Shown here piece after piece: positions 42,605 to 53,769 of a DNA stretch of 64,000 bases. Numbering within the stretch: position 1 is the stretch's first letter; each line of letters starts with the position of its first letter. The position numbers and the translations under genes are program-made. Source of the DNA: Pantoea sp. Brub (GTDB taxonomy: Bacteria > Pseudomonadota > Gammaproteobacteria > Enterobacterales > Enterobacteriaceae); assembly GCA_016642085.1 (NCBI GenBank), contig VOQV01000001.1, positions 1-64,000 on the forward strand. The letters are read 5' to 3'. The notes under the pieces are model-generated. The model ran no database searches, had not been told where the DNA came from, and saw nothing but the letters and a program-made list of their open reading frames with translations.

Positions 42605-42677
42605 GGCCCCTTAGCTCAGAGGTTAGAGCAGGCGACTCATAATCGCTTGGCCGCTGGTTCAAATCCAGCAGGGGCCA
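42605..42677 (+). tRNA. ileX: tRNA-Ile2, anticodon CAU (k2C-modified), no encoded CCA
   Basis: A full cloverleaf is visible: acceptor GGCCCCT pairs with AGGGGCC, D arm TTAGCTCAGAGGTTAGAGC, anticodon CAT at 42638-42640, and T arm GCTGGTTCAAATCCAGC. It differs from E. coli ileX at only a few bases. It is therefore the isoleucine tRNA whose C34 is changed to lysidine by TilS so that it reads AUA, not a methionine tRNA. The discriminator A is followed by TGT, so the 3' CCA has to be added by Cca (48646). The AUA codon is common in this AT-rich window, making the tRNA important. Confidence 0.93.
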
Positions 42678-42742
42678 TGTTAAAACTATTTATTAAAATC
42701 ACTTAACATATGAATAATTGTAATATAATTAATTATATTTTT

Positions 42743-44644
42743 TTAATCTTCAAGAAAACTACGAAGCAATTCAGAACGACTTGGATGACGTAATTTTCGC
42801 AATGCTTTAGCTTCTATTTGTCTGATACGTTCTCGAGTAACATCAAACTGTTTACCTACTTCTTCTAAAGTGTGATCAGTATGCATATCTATTCCAAATC
42901 TCATTTTTAATACTTTTGCTTCTCTTGGAGTAAGTCCAGATAAAATATTATGAGTAGCTGAACGCAAGCTTTCTGTTGTAGCAGAATCTAATGGTAATTC
43001 TAATTTAGAATCTTCAATAAAATCACCTAAATGTGAATCCTCATCATCTCCAATAGGAGATTCCATTGAAATCGGTTCTTTAGCAATTTTTAATACCTTA
43101 CGAATTTTATCTTCCGGCATAAACATACGTTCAGCTAATTCTTCTGGAGAAGGCTCTCTACCTCTTTCTTGTAAAATTTGACGTGAAATGCGATTTAGTT
43201 TATTAATAGTTTCAATCATATGGACAGGTATGCGAATTGTGCGTGCTTGATCAGCTATAGAACGAGTGATTGCTTGACGAATCCACCATGTTGCATATGT
43301 AGAAAACTTATAACCTCTACGATATTCAAATTTATCAACTGCTTTCATTAAACCTATATTACCTTCTTGTATAAGGTCTAAAAATTGCAAACCACGATTA
43401 GTATATTTTTTAGCTATTGAAATCACTAAGCGTAAATTAGCTTCAACCATTTCTTTTTTCGCTCGTTTTGCTTTAGCTTCACCAATAGACATACGGCGGT
43501 TTATATCTTTTATTTGTTCTATAGTTAACTCAGTTTCTTTTTCTATGTGTGATAGTTTATGTAAATATTTAATGATATCTTGTTTAACTTTTATTAATTT
43601 TATAGACCAATTTTCATTCATAGATATTGCAATATTTAACCAATTTATATTACTTTCATTACCAGTAAATAAATTAATAAAATTTTTCTTAGGCATTTTA
43701 CACAATTCTATGCATAATTTCATAATGCAACGTTCTTGAAAACGTATACGTTCCATCATTTTGCGCATATTATTTACTAAATAATTAAATTGCTTTGGTA
43801 CTAATCTAAATTGTTTAAATAAATCAGAAAGATTTTGAATCTTAGCAATAGAATCAGAATGATTACGACTTTTAATTTTAATAATATCACGAGTCATTTC
43901 GTATTCAGTACGTAGTTTGAAAAATTTTTCACGTGCTAATTCAGGATCTATAAATTCTTCACTATCTTCACTATCTTCACTATCTTCACTATCTTCACTA
44001 TCTTCACTATCTTCACTATCTTCATTATCTTCATTATCTTCATTATTCAGATTTTTATTTAAATCATCGAAATGTTTTTCATCAGGCAACTCAGAACATA
44101 TTTGATCTGTTATGATTATATTTTCTTCATAATTAGGATCAACAAAATTAATTATTAAATCAGATAAACGTGATTCGCCTGATTCAACTTTATCATATTG
44201 ATTTAATAGGTAATTAATTGATTCTGGATATTCTGCAACTGAACATTGCACTTGATTAATACCTTCTTCAATTCTTTTTGCAATATCTATTTCTCCTTCT
44301 CGAGTCAGTAGCTCTACAGCACCCATTTCTCGCATGTACATACGAACTGGATCAGTAGTATGACCAATTTCAGAGTCAACATTTGACAATACTTGAGCAG
44401 CTACTTCTGCTGCATATTCATCAGTATTAGAGTTGTTTTCATTTAAAATTAAATCATCAGCATCTAGAGGTTCTTCAACCACTTGAATTCCCATATCATT
44501 GATTGTTTGTATAATATCTTCTATTTGATCAGAATCTATTATATCTTCTGGTAAATAATCATTAACTTCAGAATAAGTTAAATATCCTTGTTCTTTACCA
44601 CGAGTTATAAGAAGTTTCAGCTGTGACTGTGGGTTTTGTTCCAT
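42743..44644 (-). CDS. rpoD: RNA polymerase sigma factor RpoD (sigma-70)
   Basis: RpoD is the housekeeping sigma factor. The 633-residue product (613 in E. coli) is nearly colinear with E. coli. Region 1.1 starts [24 protein letters not shown], region 1.2 has [12 protein letters not shown], and region 2 has [38 protein letters not shown], which contacts the -10 element. Region 4 has the helix-turn-helix [25 protein letters not shown] for the -35. The extra length lies in the acidic non-conserved region, where a tandem repeat encodes NED and SED units. It is followed on the same strand upstream by dnaG and rpsU, the E. coli macromolecular-synthesis order. Confidence 0.99.
   Translation of the reverse strand: MEQNPQSQLKLLITRGKEQGYLTYSEVNDYLPEDIIDSDQIEDIIQTINDMGIQVVEEPLDADDLILNENNSNTDEYAAEVAAQVLSNVDSEIGHTTDPVRMYMREMGAVELLTREGEIDIAKRIEEGINQVQCSVAEYPESINYLLNQYDKVESGESRLSDLIINFVDPNYEENIIITDQICSELPDEKHFDDLNKNLNNEDNEDNEDSEDSEDSEDSEDSEDSEDSEEFIDPELAREKFFKLRTEYEMTRDIIKIKSRNHSDSIAKIQNLSDLFKQFRLVPKQFNYLVNNMRKMMERIRFQERCIMKLCIELCKMPKKNFINLFTGNESNINWLNIAISMNENWSIKLIKVKQDIIKYLHKLSHIEKETELTIEQIKDINRRMSIGEAKAKRAKKEMVEANLRLVISIAKKYTNRGLQFLDLIQEGNIGLMKAVDKFEYRRGYKFSTYATWWIRQAITRSIADQARTIRIPVHMIETINKLNRISRQILQERGREPSPEELAERMFMPEDKIRKVLKIAKEPISMESPIGDDEDSHLGDFIEDSKLELPLDSATTESLRSATHNILSGLTPREAKVLKMRFGIDMHTDHTLEEVGKQFDVTRERIRQIEAKALRKLRHPSRSELLRSFLED
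43956..44045. repeat. 10-copy 9-bp tandem repeat inside rpoD
   Basis: Seven perfect copies of TCTTCACTA (43956-44018) are followed by three copies of TCTTCATTA (44019-44045). On the coding strand they encode three Asn-Glu-Asp and then Ser-Glu-Asp units, about residues 200-229 of RpoD. E. coli has an acidic tract of irregular sequence at the same place. Identical copies suggest recent expansion by replication slippage. Confidence 0.97.
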
Positions 44645-44900
44645 AAGACAGTATCCACACTCCTATTAATTACATTATTGATCATAAGCCATAAACCAAC
44701 ATATAGCAGTAACAATATATATTTTACTCTATTGTATCCTATAGTTTATATATTAGGATGTTTAATAATAAAAAAATAAATCTTCAGAATAATATTATTA
44801 GTGCATAGATTAAATATAATTATAAAAATTATAAATTAATTAATTACTAATAATTATATGATTAATATTTAAAACTTTTTTAAAAATATACACAAACATA

Positions 44901-46643
44901 TTATTTTTTTGCAAGATATTTACTTAACGTCCAAAATTTATGTCGTTCTTTGCTACTTAATCCTTGAGTGCGTTCAAGAGTGATTAAAGATTCAAGTTGT
45001 TGCTTAAGCAAAATATTATAAATATTATTCAATGAATCTTTAAATACTATTTCGGTTTGTTCATCAACTATCATGTGGTTCCATACTGATAATGTTTCAA
45101 GCATATGACTAAATTTTGTTCCACGATATAATTCTAATAATTGTCCTGTATTTAATCCAGGATATTTATTACATTGTTTAACTAATTCAATAAATATAGA
45201 TAAACCAGAAATTTTAAATATTAAAAAATTTTTAAAAGATGGAACTAAAATTGATAATTGAGGATTTTGCACTAATAAAGATAATAAAATTCTTATAGTA
45301 GTAAATTTAAACGAAGAAAAATAAGATAATTTATTATTAGTTATTAATTTAGGCATTATTTTTTCAAGTTGATTATCATCTAAAATGCCTAATTTATAAC
45401 CTAATTTTTGACGCATATACATTCTTAATGTATTACCTGGAATTTGAGAAATCAGAGGTAATGCTAAAGAACTTAATTTAGCTTTACTATCACAACAATT
45501 AAGATTTACTTGCATTAATAATTTGTCAAATAAAAAAGAAGAAAGAGGTATTGATTCTTTTATTCTTTTTTTAAAAAAAATTGTACCTTCTTTGCGAATT
45601 AATGTATCTGGATCTTCACCTTCAGGTAAAAACATAAATCTTAATTGACGTCCATCATACATATATGGTAATGCAACTTTAAGCGTCTTCCAAGCGGCTT
45701 CGTATCCTGCTGTATCCCCATCATAACAACAAATAATATTTTCAGTATTGCAAAACAATTGTTGAATATGTTCAGAAGTTATTGACGTACCTAATTGAGA
45801 CACAACAAAATTTATGTTATGTTGTACTAAAGATATTACATCTATAAACCCTTCAACTAATAATAAATAATTTGGTTTTTTATTAATTTTTAGTGCTTCA
45901 TATAATCCGTATAGACATCGACTTTTGTTAAAAATAGGTGTTTTTGGAGAATTAATATATTTAGGTGTAATATTTTTTAATGTTCTTCCTCCAAAACCTA
46001 TGATTCTACCTATTTTATCACGAATTGGAAATATAATTCTTTCACGAAATCGATCATAAATATTATTATTATTATTCGCTAAAGTTCCAGTTATTATTAA
46101 TAGTTCACGATTTTCTGGTTTGTTTCCAACATATTTTAAAATATTATCCAATCCAACTGGGGCATATCCAATTTCAAAAAAATCAATAATCTCATTACTT
46201 AACCCACGATTAATAAGATAATCTTTAGCATATTTTGCATTAATATCTTTCAGAGATATTCTGTAAAATGTATTTATTTTATCATTTAGTTGATATAAAG
46301 ATAAACGTTGACAATTTGAATTAATCGCAAAATTAGTACAATTTTCATAAGATATAGATATATTATTAAAAGCTGCTAACTCTTCTATAGCTTCTACAAA
46401 TGTAATTTTTTCGTAATTCATTATAAAATCTATAATATTACCATGAATACCACAACCAAAACAGTAAAAAAATTGTTTTTCACTATTTACTACAAAAGAA
46501 GGTGTTCTTTCTTTATGAAAAGGACAATATGCATAATAATTTTTACCTTTTTTGTTTAAATTTACTTTAATGTTGATAAAATTAGTAATATCAGTATATG
46601 AAAGTAAATTATTAATAAATATTTTTGAAATTCTTTTAGCCAT
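44901..46643 (-). CDS. dnaG: DNA primase
   Basis: DnaG makes RNA primers for replication. The 580-residue product (581 in E. coli) has the N-terminal zinc domain with YCPFH (residues near 39-43) and YCFGCGIHGN. The TOPRIM core has LLLVEGFIDVISL near residue 265 and CCYDGDTAGYEAAWK near 308, giving the metal-binding acidic residues. The C-terminal DnaB-interaction domain ends LSKYLAKK as in E. coli. The spacer to rpoD is 256 bp. Confidence 0.98.
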   Translation of the reverse strand: MAKRISKIFINNLLSYTDITNFINIKVNLNKKGKNYYAYCPFHKERTPSFVVNSEKQFFYCFGCGIHGNIIDFIMNYEKITFVEAIEELAAFNNISISYENCTNFAINSNCQRLSLYQLNDKINTFYRISLKDINAKYAKDYLINRGLSNEIIDFFEIGYAPVGLDNILKYVGNKPENRELLIITGTLANNNNNIYDRFRERIIFPIRDKIGRIIGFGGRTLKNITPKYINSPKTPIFNKSRCLYGLYEALKINKKPNYLLLVEGFIDVISLVQHNINFVVSQLGTSITSEHIQQLFCNTENIICCYDGDTAGYEAAWKTLKVALPYMYDGRQLRFMFLPEGEDPDTLIRKEGTIFFKKRIKESIPLSSFLFDKLLMQVNLNCCDSKAKLSSLALPLISQIPGNTLRMYMRQKLGYKLGILDDNQLEKIMPKLITNNKLSYFSSFKFTTIRILLSLLVQNPQLSILVPSFKNFLIFKISGLSIFIELVKQCNKYPGLNTGQLLELYRGTKFSHMLETLSVWNHMIVDEQTEIVFKDSLNNIYNILLKQQLESLITLERTQGLSSKERHKFWTLSKYLAKK

Positions 46644-46763
46644 AAATCTTATCTTGTCAGATCATCACCTAATAACTAGTTTAAACAAATATAACATATG
46701 ATGTTTATCTGAATTGTATCTAAGCTCATATATAATGAAAGATGGTTTATAAAAAATATTGAT

Positions 46764-46979
46764 TTAGTATAAACGAATACGTCGTGCATTTTCACGAGCT
46801 AATTTTTTGATATGACGTTTTATTGCAGATGCTTTAGCACGTTTGCGTTCAGCGGTGGGTTTTTCATAAAATTCTCTACGACGTACTTCAGTCAGTATAC
46901 CAGCTTTTTCACAAGAACGTTTAAAACGACGTAATGCTACATCAAAAGGTTCATTTTCACGCACATTAACTATAGGCAT
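46764..46979 (-). CDS. rpsU: 30S ribosomal protein S21
   Basis: S21 is a small, very basic protein near the 3' end of 16S rRNA, needed for initiation. From the ATG at 46979 the product has 71 residues, the same as E. coli, starting [27 protein letters not shown] and ending [11 protein letters not shown]. The frame is open 12 codons further upstream without family similarity. It heads the rpsU-dnaG-rpoD order. Confidence 0.97.
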   Translation of the reverse strand: MPIVNVRENEPFDVALRRFKRSCEKAGILTEVRRREFYEKPTAERKRAKASAIKRHIKKLARENARRIRLY

Positions 46980-47189
46980 TGTTATCTTTTCTCCATAAGG
47001 TATAATATAATACAATGTTCTTAAAATTTAAACAATTTATGCATTAAAAACATATTTTAATAAATAAATAATTAATTGTAATTAAATAATTTTTATATTA
47101 TAACATAAACTAGATGTGATCTTAATCATTAACTTTAATAAGTCACAATTAATTAAATTAATAATTTGTAAATTATGTAAAATATAAAA

Positions 47190-48200
47190 ATGATAATATT
47201 AGGCATTGAAACTTCATGTGATGAAACTGGTGTTGCATTATATGATAATAAAGTAGGCTTGTTAAGCAATCAAATATATAGCCAAGCACAATTACATTCT
47301 TGCTATGGTGGTGTAGTGCCAGAATTAGCATCTAGAGATCATATATCAAAAATTATTCCCTTAATTCGATCTGTAATAAAACAAGCAAGTTTACAATTAA
47401 ATCAAATAGATGGAATAGCATATACTTCTGGTCCAGGTTTAGTAGGATCACTATTAGTTGGTGCAACAATTAGTCAAACTTTAGCATTTGCATTAAAAAT
47501 ACCAGCAATTCCTATACATCATATGGAAGCCCATATGTTAATTGCAATGTTAGATAATAATGAAATAAAATTTCCATTTTTAGCATTGTTAGTTTCTGGC
47601 GGGCATACACAATTAGTTTATGCAAAACAATTGGGACAGTATAAAATATTAGGAGAATCTATTGATGACGCTGTTGGTGAAGCTTTTGATAAAGTAGCTA
47701 GAATGTTAGGTCTTGAATACCCTGGTGGAGCAATGTTATCTAATTTAGCTAAATTGGGTAATTCTAAAAGATTTTTGTTTCCTCGTCCTATGATAAAATT
47801 TGGATTAAATTTTAGTTTCTCTGGTTTAAAAACTTTTGCTTCTAATATTATTCGCAATAACATTAATAATAAGCAAACATTTTGTGATATTGCACGTGCT
47901 TTTGAAGACGCGGTTGTAGATACGTTAATAATAAAATGTGAAAGAGCTCTAGTACAGACCGGATTAAGACGATTAATTATTGCAGGAGGAGTAAGTGCTA
48001 ATTATACATTACGACAAAAAATGTCTATTATGATGGATAAACGTAAAGAACAAATTTTTTTTCCACGTTTAGAATTTTGTACAGATAATGGAGCTATGAT
48101 TGCATACACTGGTTATTTACGTTTTAGTAATATTATACAAAATCCATTAAGTATTAATGTAAATCCTAAATGGTCTCTTATGGATATATCTAAACTTTAA
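47190..48200 (+). CDS. tsaD: tRNA N6-adenosine threonylcarbamoyltransferase TsaD
   Basis: TsaD transfers the threonylcarbamoyl group to A37 of ANN-decoding tRNAs. The 336-residue product (337 in E. coli) is of the ASKHA fold. It has [15 protein letters not shown] at the start, [10 protein letters not shown] with the two metal-binding histidines near residue 111, [11 protein letters not shown], and [12 protein letters not shown] near the C-terminus. It is divergent from rpsU, as in E. coli. Its ATPase partner tsaE is at 25332. Confidence 0.97.
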   Translation: MIILGIETSCDETGVALYDNKVGLLSNQIYSQAQLHSCYGGVVPELASRDHISKIIPLIRSVIKQASLQLNQIDGIAYTSGPGLVGSLLVGATISQTLAFALKIPAIPIHHMEAHMLIAMLDNNEIKFPFLALLVSGGHTQLVYAKQLGQYKILGESIDDAVGEAFDKVARMLGLEYPGGAMLSNLAKLGNSKRFLFPRPMIKFGLNFSFSGLKTFASNIIRNNINNKQTFCDIARAFEDAVVDTLIIKCERALVQTGLRRLIIAGGVSANYTLRQKMSIMMDKRKEQIFFPRLEFCTDNGAMIAYTGYLRFSNIIQNPLSINVNPKWSLMDISKL

Positions 48201-48272
48201 AGAAAAAACATATATATTGTATTTTAAATAGATAACTTTATTAAATGATTGCTAGTGTAAAGATTATATATT

Positions 48273-48629
48273 ATGGACATTTTATTTATAAAAGAATTAT
48301 TAGTATTTACAAATATTGGAGTTTTTAATTGGGAAAAAACTATCAAACAAAAATTACTAATTGATATACAAATACTATTTGATAATCAATTATCATCTAG
48401 TAATGATGACTTAAATGATTGTTTAAATTATTGCACAATTTCAGAATTAGTTATAAAATATTTAGATAATAATCATTTTTCTCTAATAGAAAAAGTAGCT
48501 GAAGAAATTGCAAATTTATTAATGACAAATTTTAACATACCAGGAATATATGTAAAAATAATTAAACCAGATGCAATTGCTCAAGCTAAACAAGTTGGAG
48601 TTAAAATTAAAAGAGGAATTTTTATATAA
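48273..48629 (+). CDS. folB: Dihydroneopterin aldolase
   Basis: FolB splits dihydroneopterin to hydroxymethyl-dihydropterin and glycolaldehyde in folate synthesis. The 118-residue product (122 in E. coli) starts MDILFIKELLVFTNIGVFNWEK, with the catalytic Glu, and has DCLNYCTISELV, FSLIEKVAEEIANLL and VKIIKPDAIAQAKQVGV with the catalytic Lys. It is convergent with cca, 16 bp apart. Confidence 0.95.
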   Translation: MDILFIKELLVFTNIGVFNWEKTIKQKLLIDIQILFDNQLSSSNDDLNDCLNYCTISELVIKYLDNNHFSLIEKVAEEIANLLMTNFNIPGIYVKIIKPDAIAQAKQVGVKIKRGIFI

Positions 48630-48645
48630 TTAAGATTAAGTTTGA

Positions 48646-49869
48646 TCAATAATCAATAGATCTTCCATTTTTAATAGCTATAATTCTTTGTTTATTTAAT
48701 TCTTGTAATATGTTTATTCCATAAAAACCTTTGTTAATTATCTCTTTAGCAGTAATTCTTTGTGCTAAAGAAAATAAATGACGTAAATATTTACCTTGAT
48801 GATATTTGACATTCTCTAATCCTAAGTGCCCTCTTGCATCTGCTTCACTAATAATAGCTATTTGATTAATGCGATATGGTTTACGCCAAGCATCTATGCG
48901 ATTAAAAAAATTCACTAATGATTCAGGAGATTTTGATTTGATAGTATGAACTAAATCATTAAACTCAGTAACTATTAATGCTAAGTTTCTAACTGAATTA
49001 GGTACGTGCCAACGTTTACATATATTTTTTAATATATTTACTCCCGATAAACCATAATTTTTATTATCAATTGGTTGATTATAAAGTGTTATAGATTTGC
49101 CTATATCATGAAATAAAGTAGCAAATCTTACATCTATTGAATTAGATAAAGATGCTACTATTGTTAAAGACATTAATGTATGGATTCCTGTATTTTCAGG
49201 ATGTAATTGATTGGTTTCTGGAATATTAAATAAATAATTAACTTCTGGTAACAATACATTTAATGCTCCACATTCACGTAAAACATGAAAATATATTTGA
49301 GGATTATATGATGTAAGTGCTTTACTAGTTTCTTTCCAAATTCTTTCAGCTGTTAAATTGAGAAGTTCACCATTTTTAGTCATTTGATACATTAGTTTTT
49401 TAGTTTCATCAGCAATAACAAAATTTAAATGTGCAAAACGTGCAGCAAATCTAGCTACTCTTAACACTCTTAATGGATCGTCTTTAAAAGCTATAGATAT
49501 ATGACGTAATTTTCGATTAATAAGATCATTTAAACCATTATATGGGTCGAATATATTTCCTTGTCTATCACGCGCAATAGCATTAATTGTGAGATCGCGT
49601 CTTTGTAAATCTTGTTCTAATGTAATATCTGGTGTTGACCAAGTAACAAATCCATTATAACCTTTTCCATATTTTTTTTCTGTACGTGCTAAAGAATATT
49701 CTTCTTTACTTTGAGGATGAATAAAAACAGGAAAACCATTACCAACTTGTTGATAACCTTGTTGAATCATAATTTTTGGAGTACTTCCAATTACTAACCA
49801 ATCTTTGTCCTGAACTGGTAAATTTAACAATTCATCACGTATTGCACCACCAACAAGAAATATTTTCAT
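48646..49869 (-). CDS. cca: tRNA CCA-adding enzyme (multifunctional Cca)
   Basis: Cca adds or repairs the CCA end of tRNAs. The 407-residue product (412 in E. coli) is a class II nucleotidyltransferase. The start MKIFLVGGAIRDELLNLPVQDKDWLVIG has the DxD metal motif, LQRRDLTINAIA is the flexible loop, and DPLRVLRVARFAARFA follows. EDxxR is replaced by the bacterial TAERIW-type element. HD-domain signs are HTLMSL and LFHDIGKS near residue 255. It is probably essential here, since the single tRNA of the window has no encoded CCA. Confidence 0.97.
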   Translation of the reverse strand: MKIFLVGGAIRDELLNLPVQDKDWLVIGSTPKIMIQQGYQQVGNGFPVFIHPQSKEEYSLARTEKKYGKGYNGFVTWSTPDITLEQDLQRRDLTINAIARDRQGNIFDPYNGLNDLINRKLRHISIAFKDDPLRVLRVARFAARFAHLNFVIADETKKLMYQMTKNGELLNLTAERIWKETSKALTSYNPQIYFHVLRECGALNVLLPEVNYLFNIPETNQLHPENTGIHTLMSLTIVASLSNSIDVRFATLFHDIGKSITLYNQPIDNKNYGLSGVNILKNICKRWHVPNSVRNLALIVTEFNDLVHTIKSKSPESLVNFFNRIDAWRKPYRINQIAIISEADARGHLGLENVKYHQGKYLRHLFSLAQRITAKEIINKGFYGINILQELNKQRIIAIKNGRSIDY

Positions 49870-50249
49870 TTGTTAAACTCTAATATATTTTTTAAAATAA
49901 AAAACTATTATTCATGTAAATATCAAAATAATGCTATTATTATAACATGAGTTGAACAAAAAATTTTTTTCATAAATCAAATTATTTTTGTTTATATTTA
50001 AGATAATTATTATGTAATTGAAATTATTATTTTTATTTACTTGCATGAAAACTTATAGGTATATGTTGATAACATCGTGAATATTAATTTATAATTATAA
50101 AACTATTATAAATTTTATTAAATATTTTAAACACTATCTATTTAAATCAGATATATACAATATCCTTTAAAATGCTATTAAATAAATAGTATTTTTTAAT
50201 CACATATAATATATCAATGATACACATATCAGTGTGGAACACATTATAA
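49870..50249. other. Divergent AT-rich spacer between cca and hldE
   Basis: About 380 bp that must hold promoters for both genes. glnE, a neighbour of hldE in E. coli, is not here. I cannot pick out a promoter with confidence. Confidence 0.45.
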
Positions 50250-51677
50250 ATGAAAATTACTTTACCTATATTTAATAAAACTTCAGTATTAATTATTGGT
50301 GACATCATTTTAGATCGTTACTGCCATGGTTTTGCTACTCATATTTCTCCTGAAGCTCCAGTACCTATAGTAAAAATTAACTATATAGAAGAATGTCCTG
50401 GAGGTGCTGCAAATGTAGCAATGAATGTTACTGCTCTTAATGCTAAATCATTTCTAATAGGGATTACAGGACAAGATAATTCTGCAAATATCTTAACTAA
50501 GATGTTAAAAAAATTTAATATTAATTATGATTTTCTATCAATAAAAAATTATTCAACAATTACTAAATTACGTATATTATCTCATAATCAACAACTTATC
50601 CGACTAGATTTTGAAAAAAAAATTACAAAAATTATGTCAAAACTGATTATAAACAAAATATATAAAAATATAGCTAACGTTGATATATTAGTATTGTCTG
50701 ATTATGCTAAGGGCACATTAAAAAATGTACAAGATATGATTATGTTAGCTAAAAAAGCACAGATACCAATTTTAATTGATCCAAAGGGCAAAGATTTTTC
50801 TCGTTATAGAGGAGCTACTTTATTAACACCAAATTTATTAGAATTTGAAGCAGTGGTAGGTAAATGCAAAAATGAAAAAGATATAATAAAACGTGGAATG
50901 TTGTTAATTAAAAAGTATAATTTATCTGGTTTATTAGTTACTCGTGCCGAAGATGGAATGATACTTTTACAGCCAGATAAGACACCTTTTAATTTACCTG
51001 CACAAACTCAAAAAGCATCTGATGTTACTGGTGCAGGTGACACAGTAATTGCAGTTTTATCTGTTGCAATAGCTTCTGGTAGTTCATTAGAAGAGGCATG
51101 TTTTTTAGCTAATATTGCTGCCGGATTAGCAATTAAAAAAATTGGCACATCAATTGTCAATAAATTAGAATTTGAAAAATTTATATATGACAAATATCAT
51201 AAACAAGTTTTTGGTATTCTAGATCAAATACAATTAAAAAATGTTGTTAATATTTCTCGTAAAAAAGGAGAAAAAATAGTAATGACTAATGGGGTATTTG
51301 ATATATTGCATCCTGGTCATATATCTTATCTAAATAATGCCCGCAAACTTGGAGATCGTTTAATTGTTGCGGTGAATAGTGATGATTCAACTAAACGATT
51401 AAAAGGTAAAAATCGACCTATAAATTCACAAAATAATAGAATGATTGTACTATCAGCATTAAAATCAGTAGATTGGGTAGTTGTTTTTGAAGAAGATACA
51501 CCTCAACAATTAATTTCAGAAATTTTACCAGATCTTTTAGTCAAAGGTGGCGATTATAGTATAACAGATATTGTAGGAAGTAAAGAAGTATTAGCAAATG
51601 GTGGAGAAGTACGTATATTAAAATTTGAAAAATGTACTTCAACTACTGATATCATTAAAATTATTTCTAATAATTAA
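50250..51677 (+). CDS. hldE: Bifunctional heptose 7-phosphate kinase / heptose 1-phosphate adenylyltransferase
   Basis: HldE makes ADP-heptose for the inner core of lipopolysaccharide. The 475-residue product (477 in E. coli) has an N-terminal ribokinase-fold domain with [22 protein letters not shown] and the active-site [13 protein letters not shown] near residue 257. The C-terminal nucleotidyltransferase domain has [20 protein letters not shown] from about residue 345 and LVKGGDY. Both active sites look intact, so heptosylated LPS is likely still made. Confidence 0.97.
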   Translation: MKITLPIFNKTSVLIIGDIILDRYCHGFATHISPEAPVPIVKINYIEECPGGAANVAMNVTALNAKSFLIGITGQDNSANILTKMLKKFNINYDFLSIKNYSTITKLRILSHNQQLIRLDFEKKITKIMSKLIINKIYKNIANVDILVLSDYAKGTLKNVQDMIMLAKKAQIPILIDPKGKDFSRYRGATLLTPNLLEFEAVVGKCKNEKDIIKRGMLLIKKYNLSGLLVTRAEDGMILLQPDKTPFNLPAQTQKASDVTGAGDTVIAVLSVAIASGSSLEEACFLANIAAGLAIKKIGTSIVNKLEFEKFIYDKYHKQVFGILDQIQLKNVVNISRKKGEKIVMTNGVFDILHPGHISYLNNARKLGDRLIVAVNSDDSTKRLKGKNRPINSQNNRMIVLSALKSVDWVVVFEEDTPQQLISEILPDLLVKGGDYSITDIVGSKEVLANGGEVRILKFEKCTSTTDIIKIISNN

Positions 51678-52086
51678 ATTTAAAATAATTAAATTAATTT
51701 AAATAAATAAGTTATTTATGCAATAAAATTTACAACAAATTAATCTATAATGTTAATATATTTGATATTTATATATTGGAGTAAATTATAAAAAAATCTA
51801 AAAACTAAATATTAAATATGTTGATATATTCATGGCATATAAATTTCTATTTTTAATTATTATGCATACAATGAAATTGTATTAATATTATTAATAATAC
51901 GCAAGCTTATTTGATGCTTAATATATATAAATTAATTATACTTGCAAGAAAAATACTAATTGGAAGTAGAAACAGTGCGATTGTCTAATAAATTATATTA
52001 ATTATATATTATTTAATTTAAATTATTTTCTCTCATTAATTTTGCTTTGATTTTAGTAACTAAAACATTTATAAGGTTTTATTATC
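51678..52086. other. AT-rich leader region before ribB
   Basis: About 409 bp. In E. coli ribB has an FMN riboswitch upstream. Its conserved blocks (such as the GCGGGG and CCGACGGT elements) are not present here. A short GCTTATT at about 51906 is not enough to call it. AAGGT just before the ATG is the ribosome binding site. Confidence 0.5.
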
Positions 52087-52728
52087 ATGAATCTGAAGCT
52101 ATGTGCTGAATTTGGTACACCAGAACAACGTGTAGAACGTTCTATTGATGCTTTACGTAAAGGTAATGGCGTAATAGTGATAGATGATGAAAATCGAGAA
52201 AATGAAAGTGACATAATTTTTGTAGCTGAAACTATGACAGTTTCACAAATGGCATTAACAATTCGTCATGGTAGTGGTATAGTATGTTTATGTTTAACTG
52301 AATCACTACGTAAAAAATTGAATTTACCCATGATGGTTAAAAATAATACAAGTACTTATGGTACTCAATTTACTGTCACTATTGAAGCTGCTATAGGAGT
52401 TACCACTGGTGTGTCAGCTAAAGATCGTATTACTACTATTCGTGCTGCAATATCTGATAATGCAAAACCAAGTGATTTAAATCGTCCTGGTCATGTTTTT
52501 CCTTTATGTGCTAGTATAGGTGGGATTTTAACTAGAAGAGGTCATACTGAAGCTACAGTTGACTTAGTTACATTAGCAGGTTTTAAACCTGCAGGGGTTC
52601 TTTGTGAATTAATGAATGATGATGGTTCAATGGTGCGTATGCAAGAAGCAATTATATTTGCAAAAAAATATTTAATGCCATTAGTAACTATTGAAGACTT
52701 AATTTTATATTATGATACTAAACAATAA
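52087..52728 (+). CDS. ribB: 3,4-dihydroxy-2-butanone 4-phosphate synthase
   Basis: RibB converts ribulose 5-phosphate to the four-carbon unit of riboflavin. The 213-residue product (217 in E. coli) has [14 protein letters not shown] near residue 33, with the acidic metal ligands, [13 protein letters not shown], and RPGHVFPL and [11 protein letters not shown] near the middle. No GTP cyclohydrolase II domain is fused. FMN-dependent regulation seems to have been lost with the riboswitch. Confidence 0.97.
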   Translation: MNLKLCAEFGTPEQRVERSIDALRKGNGVIVIDDENRENESDIIFVAETMTVSQMALTIRHGSGIVCLCLTESLRKKLNLPMMVKNNTSTYGTQFTVTIEAAIGVTTGVSAKDRITTIRAAISDNAKPSDLNRPGHVFPLCASIGGILTRRGHTEATVDLVTLAGFKPAGVLCELMNDDGSMVRMQEAIIFAKKYLMPLVTIEDLILYYDTKQ

Positions 52729-53031
52729 TTTATAAATTACATTTTATAATATTATTATTTAAAGACTTACATATTGATTTAAAATTAAATTAAAAAAATT
52801 AACTATTAGTAATGTATTTTTTTAGCGTAAATCTTAAATATATAATTAAATTAAATGTTTGACAAGATTTGAATATAAACAATGTATATTATTGTATTTA
52901 AATTTCAATTGATAAATATATAATGTATTAATAATATAAACTAATTGAAAGCACATAAATAATTATTTATTACATAACCAATTTAGTTAAAATCAATCTT
53001 AATGTGTCAAAAAATTCAATTTTACTAATCA
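52729..53031. other. Spacer between convergent ribB and plsC
   Basis: About 303 bp of AT-rich DNA between two convergent genes. I see no ORF, no tRNA and no clear terminator. Confidence 0.5.
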
Positions 53032-53769
53032 TTAATATTTCATTGTTATATTTTGTTTTTCGCGTTTTTTAACTTCTTGATTTAATTCTCTTAATTTAAT
53101 TAACATAATATTATAGCAATGATTAGCCATTTGTTTTGCTGAAAAAGATGAATATAATTTAAAATCTATAGGAGGGAGCATTTCTATAATAACTAAACCA
53201 TTATTTAAACGATTTGGATAAATTTTATTTTGTGTATTAGATACTACAATTGGTATAATTTTTAAACCCAATATTAAAGCAATACGAAAAGCACCACTTT
53301 TAAAAGGCAATAACCCTTGTTTGTAATTACGAGTGCCTTCAGGAAATATTAACAATGAATTTTTTTCATGAGTAATTTTTTTAATTAATTCGTTAATTGT
53401 TTTATGTGCTTTGAAAGAATTTTTACGATCTATTAATATATTTCCTGTCAACCAATATAATAAACCAAAAAAGGGAATCCATAACAAACTTTTTTTTCCA
53501 ACAGTTACCATATTTGGTTGCAAAATTCTAGATGTAATTATCATATCATAATTATTTTGATGATTACATATGTAAATTGCATTATTAAAAAATTGTAATT
53601 TTCTTGTTTCAACTGTTATGCCAAATATAGTAGATAATTTACTAAATAATTGACCAAAAGTTGAAGTGTAACGTTTATTTTTTGGAGAAAATATACAGAA
53701 AATCAACCCAATTATACAAACTAATAATACATAAACTAACATGATAATAAAACGTAATACCAATAACAT
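53032..53769 (-). CDS. plsC: 1-acyl-sn-glycerol-3-phosphate acyltransferase
   Basis: PlsC adds the second acyl chain to lysophosphatidic acid in the inner membrane. The 245-residue product equals the E. coli length. It has one strong N-terminal membrane segment (residues 5-27), the HX4D motif in CNHQNNYDM near residue 73, TGNILIDRKN, and FPEGTRN near residue 143. AERPPIDF-like MLPPIDFKLY is near the end. The C-terminus is Lys-rich, like E. coli but more so. Confidence 0.97.
   Translation of the reverse strand: MLLVLRFIIMLVYVLLVCIIGLIFCIFSPKNKRYTSTFGQLFSKLSTIFGITVETRKLQFFNNAIYICNHQNNYDMIITSRILQPNMVTVGKKSLLWIPFFGLLYWLTGNILIDRKNSFKAHKTINELIKKITHEKNSLLIFPEGTRNYKQGLLPFKSGAFRIALILGLKIIPIVVSNTQNKIYPNRLNNGLVIIEMLPPIDFKLYSSFSAKQMANHCYNIMLIKLRELNQEVKKREKQNITMKY

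Noticed and set aside
43917..44105. 62-codon plus-strand ORF rich in Leu-Ser-Ser repeats
   Set aside because: It is the antisense reading of the rpoD 9-bp repeat; repeat-generated frame without support.
51900..51990. Possible degenerate FMN riboswitch before ribB
   Set aside because: Only a GCTTATT match; none of the conserved G/C-rich helices can be drawn.
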